In this document: piece after piece, positions 7,144-12,609 of the stretch
Layout: every line of letters begins with the position of its first letter
Numbering within the stretch: the stretch's first letter is position 1
Assembly: GCA_023443145.1 (NCBI GenBank)
Contig: JAEZVS010000076.1
Location: forward strand, 1 to 12,609
Reading direction: 5' to 3'
Length of the DNA stretch: 12,609 bases
Source of the DNA: Bacillota bacterium
GTDB taxonomy: Bacteria; Bacillota; Peptococcia; Peptococcales; Peptococcaceae
Translations under genes and position numbers: made by a program
Notes under the pieces: model-generated
Seen by the model: only the letters and a program-made list of their open reading frames with translations
What the model was told of the DNA's origin: nothing
Databases searched by the model: none

Positions 7144-7170
7144 GGAAGCCGGGCCACTTACCCGGCCTTC
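7144..7170 (-). other. GC-rich hairpin between YitT and LysR genes
   Basis: CCGGG (7149-7153) and CCCGG (7161-7165), extended by GAAG and CTTC with one bulged C, form a 9-bp stem around a 7-nt loop. There is no T run on either strand, so it is not a standard terminator. The in-frame TAA and GTG at the LysR 5' end fall in and near its loop, so it could hinder use of the GTG start or mark an mRNA processing point between the two genes. Confidence 0.45.
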
Positions 7171-7219
7171 GCAGCGGACACGACTAAATCTTATTCTTTA
7201 ATGTCCGTTAACGCAAACG

Positions 7220-8104
7220 TTATGAAAACAAATGGCTTTCAAAATTACCGCCCACCTGCACATGATCCCAGCTGACCATAAAAGAATTGGGGTCGTTGCG
7301 CCGCAAATGCCCGCGCAAAATAGGCATTTCGTATTTGCTGACCACAGAGTAAATGATATAGGTATCTTCTCCGGAATAGGCCCCTATGCCTCGCCATACG
7401 GTGGCGCCGCGCTGCAACTCATTATTAATATAGGCCCAATGATCCGGTTTTTTGGTGATCACCAATACCGCAACTTTTATATTTTGCAAGTAAACTTTAT
7501 CCATGATAAGCGTGCAAAGCATGGTGTAAATCACCGAATAAAGCACCGTCTCAAAAGGATAGAACACAAAGCAATACAAAAATACGAAAAGTGCAATGAT
7601 GGCGCTTAGCTTCCCTACACTGACATTCGGGCGTTTGAGGGCCATGTAAATCCCTATAATATCCACCCCGCCGGAAGAGCCGCCGTAACGTAAAATAATA
7701 CCGGCCCCGATACCGCTGATAATACCGCCAAATAACGACAAGGTAAGGGGATTATCTGCCAACGGCGCTGACGGTATGGGTATGAGAGACAAAGCTATGG
7801 TTTCTGCAATGATGGTCAGCACCGTTTTTTGAAAAAAGACTCGATTCATCGCTTTAAACGCCAAGAAGAGCAAAGGTATGTTGATGAGCAAAACAAACAG
7901 CCCTGTGACATTGACCCCCGCAGGTAAAATACCGCTTAGAATCGTGTTAAGTATTTGTGCAATTCCCGTCAAGCCCCCCATATACAAATGAATGGGCCCT
8001 ACGAAAACATTCAGTCCGATACCATAAATAATGCCTCCGATGACACAAGCCACATAGCGACTGACAGGCTCTAAAAATCTTATGTGCATAAAGTATTCTC
8101 TCAT
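7220..8104 (-). CDS. YitT-family membrane protein (DUF161 + DUF2179)
   Basis: A ~294-residue integral membrane protein. The first ~200 residues hold about six membrane segments with family motifs ('GLNVFVGP', 'GGLTGIAQI', 'GAGIILRYGGSSGGVDI'). The last ~80 residues form the soluble DUF2179 domain ('RGATVWRGIGAYSGEDTYI', then 'ILRGHLRRNDPNSFMV'). This is the layout of Bacillus YitT/YvjA proteins; the biochemical role of the family is not established. An AGGAGG sits 1 nt before the ATG at 8113 but 10 nt before the ATG at 8104, so I prefer 8104. A promoter with TATAGT as -10 lies upstream (8128-8156). It is followed after a short gap by the LysR gene in the same direction and diverges from the EamA transporter. 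No obvious link to the redox cluster. Confidence 0.9.
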   Translation of the reverse strand: MREYFMHIRFLEPVSRYVACVIGGIIYGIGLNVFVGPIHLYMGGLTGIAQILNTILSGILPAGVNVTGLFVLLINIPLLFLAFKAMNRVFFQKTVLTIIAETIALSLIPIPSAPLADNPLTLSLFGGIISGIGAGIILRYGGSSGGVDIIGIYMALKRPNVSVGKLSAIIALFVFLYCFVFYPFETVLYSVIYTMLCTLIMDKVYLQNIKVAVLVITKKPDHWAYINNELQRGATVWRGIGAYSGEDTYIIYSVVSKYEMPILRGHLRRNDPNSFMVSWDHVQVGGNFESHLFS

Positions 8105-8127
8105 CTTTTCCATACCTCCTCTAAGAC

Positions 8128-8156
8128 ACTATAGCGAACTTCTATGGCGCTGAAAA
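8128..8156 (-). promoter_or_regulatory. Promoter for the YitT gene
   Basis: TATAGT (8133-8128) is a 5/6 match to the -10 box. TTTTCA (8156-8151) is a 4/6 match to -35, with a 17-nt spacer. Placement just upstream of the AGGAGG at 8115-8120 leaves a very short leader. Confidence 0.5.
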
Positions 8157-8204
8157 GAGGCAAGGTGGCTTTGTAATAAAAAATTTTAAGACTTATACCA
8201 AAAG

Positions 8205-8233
8205 ATGACAAAGGTCTATAAAAATGCTAGAAT
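8205..8233 (+). promoter_or_regulatory. Promoter for the EamA transporter gene
   Basis: ATGACA (8205-8210) and TAGAAT (8228-8233) are 5/6 matches to the sigma-70 -35 and -10 boxes with an ideal 17-nt spacer. They lie 29 nt before the ATG, in the divergent intergenic region. Confidence 0.65.
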
Positions 8234-8262
8234 AGCCTTAACAGAAGAGGAGGTTGGGTGGT

Positions 8263-9186
8263 ATGGCGGTATCGGATGACCGTTTGGGTATTATTATATC
8301 AATGTTTTCTGCTTGCTGTTGGGGCTTTTCCGGCACCTGCAGTGAGTATCTTTTTAAGATTCATCAGTTAGACAGTGCCTGGTTAACGATGGTGCGCATG
8401 ATCATAGCGGGGCTTCTGCTGCTTTCTTTCTCATTGATCAAAGGTCAGCGCCGCGCGAGCGTTTCCATGTGGCGCAACCGCTGGTCACGCAAACAAATTA
8501 TACTCTTTGCAGCGTTGGGATTGATGCCTGTGCAATATACCTATTTGGCAGCCATCAGTTACACCAACAGCGGCACTGCCACCATTTTGCAATACATCGG
8601 CCCGGTGCTTGTCATGGCATGGGCCTGTTTTTCGGCTCGCAGACTACCGGAAAAATTGGAATTGGCTTCTATTATTTTGGTGGTCAGCGGTGTATTCTTA
8701 TTAGCCACCCACGGAAACATACATAGTTTGGTTTTATCCGGTTGGGGTCTTTTTTGGGGGTTGCTTTCCGCCTTGTCGCTGGCCTTGCATGATATTATCC
8801 CCGGAAACCTCTTGCGGGCCTTTCCCAGCGCCGTGGTCACCGGTTGGAGCATGTTGGTAGGCGGCATCATCTTTACAGTGATTGTGCGGCCGTTTCATCA
8901 AACCATCACACCTTCTCTCGGTGTGGTTTTGGGCTTATTTGGTCTTATTCTGATTGGTACCGTGATGGGATTTTCTCTTTTTCTTTACGGTTTAAATCTG
9001 ATCGGCCCGGTACGAGCCTCTATGGTGGCTTCTATTGAACCTGTATCCGCTGCGCTTTTCTCTCATTTTTGGCTGAAAACGGAATTTATGCCCCTCGATA
9101 TATTAAGCTTTGCCTTTATTCTTTTAGCCGTCTCTTTAATTACAAGGCAAAAGCGCATGTCCATCACAAAACAATCCGCTGAATAA
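8263..9186 (+). CDS. EamA/DMT-family transporter
   Basis: A 307-residue membrane protein with about ten transmembrane helices in two EamA repeats. Repeat 1 starts with 'GIIISMFSACCWGFSGTCSEYLF' and includes 'AAISYTNSGTATILQYIGPV'. Repeat 2 starts near 'SGWGLFWGLLSALSLALHDI' and ends with 'IGPVRASMVASIEPVSAALFSHFWLKTEF', the classic end of DMT exporters. Members export amino acids and other small metabolites; the substrate here is unknown. The ATG at 8263 lies 9 nt after AGAGGAGG; a TTG at 8254 is in frame but too close to the ribosome binding site. It is the only plus-strand gene in the window, is monocistronic with its own promoter and is closed by the terminator at 9241-9287. Confidence 0.92.
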   Translation: MAVSDDRLGIIISMFSACCWGFSGTCSEYLFKIHQLDSAWLTMVRMIIAGLLLLSFSLIKGQRRASVSMWRNRWSRKQIILFAALGLMPVQYTYLAAISYTNSGTATILQYIGPVLVMAWACFSARRLPEKLELASIILVVSGVFLLATHGNIHSLVLSGWGLFWGLLSALSLALHDIIPGNLLRAFPSAVVTGWSMLVGGIIFTVIVRPFHQTITPSLGVVLGLFGLILIGTVMGFSLFLYGLNLIGPVRASMVASIEPVSAALFSHFWLKTEFMPLDILSFAFILLAVSLITRQKRMSITKQSAE

Positions 9187-9240
9187 ATAAAACAAAACAT
9201 TTTAAAACAGCATCCATACATGCAAACCGTCTATAAAAAT

Positions 9241-9287
9241 AAACAGGCGTTGTTTTCGGAATCATATCCCGAAAACAACGCCTGTTT
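9241..9287. terminator. Bidirectional intrinsic terminator between EamA and OsmC genes
   Basis: A perfect 19-bp inverted repeat (arms 9241-9259 and 9269-9287) with a 9-nt loop lies between two convergent genes. T-rich sequence follows on both strands: TTTTC on plus, TTTATTTTTATA on minus. It should stop the EamA transcript from the left and the OsmC transcript from the right. The other intergenic sequence from 9187 to 9309 shows nothing else. Confidence 0.9.
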
Positions 9288-9309
9288 TCGTAGCCCGGTT
9301 TTAAAGGGC

Positions 9310-9717
9310 TTATGCGTTTTCCAACACCGCTTCACCACGGAAGAGCTTGGTATAAGGACTGGTGTGTTCTGCTTTGGCAAGGAAATCCTTCACTTCATCA
9401 TCAGAAAGTTGCGGTGCATTGACGCTGCATTTGGCGCGCACACGGAAAGTGCCCTCTTCTTTGGGATCGTCTTCCAGATAGACCGTCACGGTAAACTGCA
9501 CGTCGCTTTGTTTACCGGCAGCTTCCATATGGTAAAGAAAAGCGCCATTGTAGCAAGAAGCCAAAGCTGCTGCAAAGAGCTGTTCCGGATTGGTGGCGCC
9601 GCCGGCCATTTCTCCGTTTTCACCGGGCTGCATCACTTTAAAAGTGGTGTCTTTGGCAACGCATTCTCCCACGCGGCCACCGACATTGGTAAAAGTGGTT
9701 TCATATTGAACTGCCAT
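9310..9717 (-). CDS. OsmC/Ohr-family protein lacking the second active-site cysteine
   Basis: A 135-residue protein of the OsmC superfamily, usually thiol peroxidases acting on organic hydroperoxides. The first part matches Ohr-like proteins: R15 after 'VGG', the 'GGATNPEQLFAAALASCYNGAF' helix with peroxidatic-position C55, and E45. The second conserved cysteine, normally in an 'H-x-x-CPYS' helix, is replaced: the protein reads 'EHTSPYTKLFRG' with S120 (codon AGT). Another cysteine, C97, is on a strand and is not the usual partner. Peroxidase activity by the standard two-cysteine cycle would therefore be lost or altered. The ATG at 9717 has AGGAGG 5 nt upstream. It lies 65 nt after the phosphatase stop; a TATAAA at that gap might be a -10 box, but the -35 is poor, so readthrough from upstream is possible. 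Confidence 0.88.
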   Translation of the reverse strand: MAVQYETTFTNVGGRVGECVAKDTTFKVMQPGENGEMAGGATNPEQLFAAALASCYNGAFLYHMEAAGKQSDVQFTVTVYLEDDPKEEGTFRVRAKCSVNAPQLSDDEVKDFLAKAEHTSPYTKLFRGEAVLENA

Positions 9718-9782
9718 GTTTTCCTCCTAAAAATTCGTAAGGTGTCGTGTTCTCGTTTCTTTTATACCCCGAGGGGCCGCCA

Positions 9783-10919
9783 CTAAAACGGATGCACTTC
9801 CACCACTTTGCCCATGGCTTCTAAGGTGCGCACCAATTTTTCCACCACCACCGCACGCAAGTCGATGGAAACGGCCAAACCCTCTTTCATAGCCGGATTT
9901 TCTGCCATTCCCTGCAAAATTACCACGCGATCGGCATCAATCAGGCGCTGCTGCAGCAAACTGGCGCCGTCTTCCGATTGGGGCAGCTCATGAGCTTCCA
10001 GGCGTCGGCGCACTTCCGACAGTGTGATAATGCCTTCGGTGACCAAATCCACCCCCGCAATATGGGAAATTGGCGGAATTTGCTGGCTCACGTAAGTGAA
10101 ATCGCTGCGGATGTCTCGGTTGGTGTGGCGCGCAAAAATTTGTGCCGTGGTCCCGCCGCAGATGATGTGGGTGCCGGTTTCGTTTAAGAAGCGCTCCACC
10201 ATTTTTCCGTCATCGGCCGGGTTGACCGGCGGTCCGGTCATGATGACAGCACGGCTTTCTTCTTTCAGGCGCATCACCACGCAGGTGGTGTCATCCCCCG
10301 GCTCGCCTTGATAGTAACTGCGGCAAATATTCACCACTTTGGTGGCAATGGACTGCACGCTTTCAGAAAGATCCACAAAACGACGAAGCGTATCGATGAG
10401 ACCATCGGTGCCCAAACCGAAGGGAAGCATTTCGCCCAATCCTGCTTGGGTAACGCCGTCTGAAACGATGAGTATGGTCTCGCCCGCCTTCATGCGAAAG
10501 CTCGCCTCGTTGACTTTACGCGTACCCGCCATCACCGAAGTGGTCTCCACCGCTTCAATGGTGTCTTGATTGATGCGCACCATGGGGCAGCCATCAAAAT
10601 CCACCAAATAAACCACGCCATCGGTATAAAGGCGCAGTATGGAAAAGGTGGAATAAGCGATCCCTCGTGTTTGACAAGTGGGGAGCGTGTCCACCAATGT
10701 ATCCACCACATCTACAATGGGCACATCCTGGCTGATCATCTGAGAAGCAATTTTAGCGGTGAGGTTGGCCAAAATATTGGCTTTTACGCCGCTGCCCAGA
10801 CCGTCTGAAAGCACCACCACCGTGTTGTCGTCATCGCGAACCACTTCCACCACGTCGCCGCACAGTTCTTCGCCATATTTATTGAGCTGGGCAATACCCA
10901 CTTCACCAATTAAGGGCAT
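9783..10919 (-). CDS. SpoIIE/PP2C-type serine phosphatase with extra C-terminal domain
   Basis: A 378-residue cytosolic protein. Residues 1-217 are a PP2C-like phosphatase of SpoIIE type with the metal-binding aspartates in place: D22 in 'LCGDVVEV', D39-G40 in 'VLSDGLGSG', D154-G155 in 'IVSDGVTQAG' and D209-D210 in 'GDDTTCVVM'. It should dephosphorylate a Ser/Thr-phosphorylated partner. The C-terminal ~155 residues, from 'SRAVIMTGPPVNP' on, are a separate domain with 'IICGGTTAQIFA' that I do not recognise. The ATG at 10919 follows the TAA of the iron-sulfur sensor gene with no gap; AAGGAG lies within that gene 9 nt upstream. The pairing of a hydrogenase-like sensor with this phosphatase is known from clostridial hydrogenase regulation loci (such as the hfs genes of Thermoanaerobacterium), which suggests a redox- or H2-linked signalling pair. 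Confidence 0.88.
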   Translation of the reverse strand: MPLIGEVGIAQLNKYGEELCGDVVEVVRDDDNTVVVLSDGLGSGVKANILANLTAKIASQMISQDVPIVDVVDTLVDTLPTCQTRGIAYSTFSILRLYTDGVVYLVDFDGCPMVRINQDTIEAVETTSVMAGTRKVNEASFRMKAGETILIVSDGVTQAGLGEMLPFGLGTDGLIDTLRRFVDLSESVQSIATKVVNICRSYYQGEPGDDTTCVVMRLKEESRAVIMTGPPVNPADDGKMVERFLNETGTHIICGGTTAQIFARHTNRDIRSDFTYVSQQIPPISHIAGVDLVTEGIITLSEVRRRLEAHELPQSEDGASLLQQRLIDADRVVILQGMAENPAMKEGLAVSIDLRAVVVEKLVRTLEAMGKVVEVHPF

Positions 10920-12609
10920 TTATCTCAGCTCCTTTTCGCGTTCAAATTCGTTAATAAGTTTTAGCAGCGTGATCTTCGTTGCCGACGTGGTTTCACCCAA
11001 GAGACTGGCAATTTCCTGTGCCACACGCATTTGCTCGTTGATGACTTCTTCTGCACGAATGAGCAATTGCTGCTTTACAATCTCGAGCTCCCTGCGCTGA
11101 CGAATTTGTTCCGTCACATCCGTAAAGAGGGCCAGAAAATGATTGGACACCCCTTCCATCGGCTGAATGGTTTCCTGCGTCCAAATGCCAAGATCTTGAT
11201 AAAACTGCAGATGATTGCGCAACACACTTCCCCGTTCCACCACCGGACGAAAACGATCGGCCTTCATAAAATCGGAGAGATTGCGCCCCGGCTTGATGTC
11301 ATATCCGTGGAAAAGCTTCTTCAAACGCGGATTGGCCTGCAAAATGGTCAGATTTTCATCAAAGACCAAAATGCCGCTGTCGCTGGTTGATACAATGGCA
11401 TTGGCCAAGGTTTCGGCACGGGCTTTCATGTAGCTCATGCACATGTTCCGATCCGCCTCTCCGCGCACCACCGCCACACTCTTGTCATAGCACGAATTGT
11501 ACCCGCAAGCGCCGCAATTTAAAATTTTAGCCCCTTCCTGCTCATAGAAACTGCGCATTTCCTGAGCCACCGCTTCTTTACTCACTTCCGGCGCACGGTA
11601 GGTGCGCTCTTCAAAGTGCACGCGAGGCACGGTGGTGATCATGGGCCGTACCGGCCAATCTTCACGCGCATGATAGTAACGCTCCAAGCAGAGGCAGCGA
11701 TCAAGCACACTGCCTTTTTTAGACATGTCCAACCCACTTACACAACCGCTGTTGCAGCTCATCAGCTCTAAAAATTGCACGTCGGGCAAATTGTTAACAT
11801 CCAAACCTTTCAAAATATCAATACAATTGGATAAGCCCGAATACCATTCGGTGTGACCTTGCTTCAAAACACCATCATCCAGCAATTGCTGCGCCATGTG
11901 GCCGATTACGGTGAATGCATAGCCACCTTTATGGGGCGCCAAGGGGCCCTTAGGCACCGTGCCGACATCGCCTTTGGTGTAGCGCAGGAGCTGTTCCAAA
12001 TCTTGAAATGTGATCAGATAATCCACCGCATCCAAGGTTTGGCGATTGAGAAATTCTCCCGGGCATGCCGTCACATGCACCACTTCACAATCAGGGTGAT
12101 TCTCTTTCAACTCTTGAGCGTGCATCATAGCCAAGGAAGGAAAGGGCAACAAATAGTCAATGAGATGGGGATAATGGCGCTCCACCAAATTGACCACGGT
12201 GGGACAATGGCTGGCCATCAAAAAGCGGCCTTCGTTTTGACGAATGTACTGCGCCATCTCGGAAAGCACCAGAGGTTCAATCACATCCACAGGCTCCACC
12301 ACCTGAAAGCCGATCTTATATGCCTTTTCCATCACCCCTTCCGGTCCCAGACAACCGAAATAGGTCACAAGCATCCCGCCCAGAGAAAGAGCCAACTTTT
12401 TGCGCCGACTCAAAGCATCCACCACTTGAGGCATGTCGGTGACAATTTTTTTGGTATGCTGGGGACATTCGGACACACACTCCCCGCAAAGCACACACTT
12501 ATCCCGAATAATTTGAGCGCGCCCTGTCGAAAAATCGATGGCATCCATCGCGCATTTTCTAAGACAACGATAACAGTCCAAACAATGGGCATTTTCTTTA
12601 GTGACAATT
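10920..12609 (-). CDS. Hydrogenase-like iron-sulfur sensor protein with PAS domain, N-terminus cut by window edge
   Basis: The frame is open through the right window edge, so the start lies outside; 562 residues are visible. In visible numbering, two ferredoxin motifs come first (C9, C12, C15, C19 in 'HCLDCYRCLRKC', then C38, C41, C44, C48). A [FeFe]-hydrogenase large-subunit C-terminal domain follows, holding counterparts of the H-cluster motifs: 'ASHCP' (132-136), 'TACPGEF' (C182) and 'ELMSCNSGC' (C285, C289). The four cluster cysteines are kept, but the proton-relay cysteine of the usual TSCCP is histidine and the MPCxxK lysine is lost. Next is a 4Fe-4S domain ('NCGACGYNSC', C365, C368, C373, C390), a PAS domain ('DSGILVFDENLTILQANPRLKKLF'), and a coiled-coil tail. 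This architecture matches sensory hydrogenase-like proteins (HfsB/HydS type). It should sense redox state or H2 and signal to the abutting phosphatase. Confidence 0.87.
   Translation of the reverse strand, partial: IVTKENAHCLDCYRCLRKCAMDAIDFSTGRAQIIRDKCVLCGECVSECPQHTKKIVTDMPQVVDALSRRKKLALSLGGMLVTYFGCLGPEGVMEKAYKIGFQVVEPVDVIEPLVLSEMAQYIRQNEGRFLMASHCPTVVNLVERHYPHLIDYLLPFPSLAMMHAQELKENHPDCEVVHVTACPGEFLNRQTLDAVDYLITFQDLEQLLRYTKGDVGTVPKGPLAPHKGGYAFTVIGHMAQQLLDDGVLKQGHTEWYSGLSNCIDILKGLDVNNLPDVQFLELMSCNSGCVSGLDMSKKGSVLDRCLCLERYYHAREDWPVRPMITTVPRVHFEERTYRAPEVSKEAVAQEMRSFYEQEGAKILNCGACGYNSCYDKSVAVVRGEADRNMCMSYMKARAETLANAIVSTSDSGILVFDENLTILQANPRLKKLFHGYDIKPGRNLSDFMKADRFRPVVERGSVLRNHLQFYQDLGIWTQETIQPMEGVSNHFLALFTDVTEQIRQRRELEIVKQQLLIRAEEVINEQMRVAQEIASLLGETTSATKITLLKLINEFEREKELR

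Noticed and set aside
9292..9310. Small AGCCC/GGGCT hairpin near the end of the OsmC gene
   Set aside because: Only 5 bp, and the adjacent 19-bp terminator explains the end of both genes.

Overview
The window looks like chromosomal DNA from an anaerobic Firmicute, most likely of the Clostridia. The signs are strong AGGAGG-type ribosome binding sites, intrinsic terminators, several 4Fe-4S proteins, a hydrogenase-like iron-sulfur sensor paired with a PP2C phosphatase, and YitT- and LysR-family genes. The standard code fits, because TGA ends at least two genes here. I see no rRNA, tRNA, CRISPR array or insertion sequence.

Layout from right to left on the minus strand. An iron-sulfur sensor protein with a degenerate [FeFe]-hydrogenase core and a PAS domain (10920 to beyond the right edge) abuts a SpoIIE/PP2C-type phosphatase (9783-10919). 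An OsmC-family protein follows (9310-9717). A long bidirectional terminator (9241-9287) separates it from the only plus-strand gene, an EamA transporter (8263-9186). That gene diverges from a YitT-family membrane protein (7220-8104), which is followed by a LysR regulator with its own terminator.

The left half is one minus-strand cluster: a DASS-like anion transporter (4509-5963), a ferredoxin and fumarate-reductase/AprA-like flavoprotein pair (4199-4462, 2523-4199), a second such pair (2242-2454, 405-2228), and an HD-domain hydrolase running off the left edge. Spacing is tight (TAATG and ATGA overlaps), except for a 46-nt gap before the first ferredoxin and a strong hairpin between the two pairs. 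The LysR gene just upstream is the natural candidate regulator. The leader of the transporter carries a CRP/FNR-like palindrome. The simplest reading is an uptake and cytosolic redox module for an organic or inorganic anion, with electrons passing through the small ferredoxins to FAD. The substrate cannot be read from sequence.

The most notable signal is in the second flavoprotein. Its reading frame is interrupted once, at codon 50, by TGA, right after the FAD-binding GGGSAG fold and next to the expected flavin site. It then stays open for over 550 codons. A hairpin with a GGU apical loop begins its loop 21 nt after the TGA, as expected of a bacterial SECIS element. This may be a selenocysteine-containing member of the fumarate-reductase-like family. 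A simple nonsense mutation is the main alternative.
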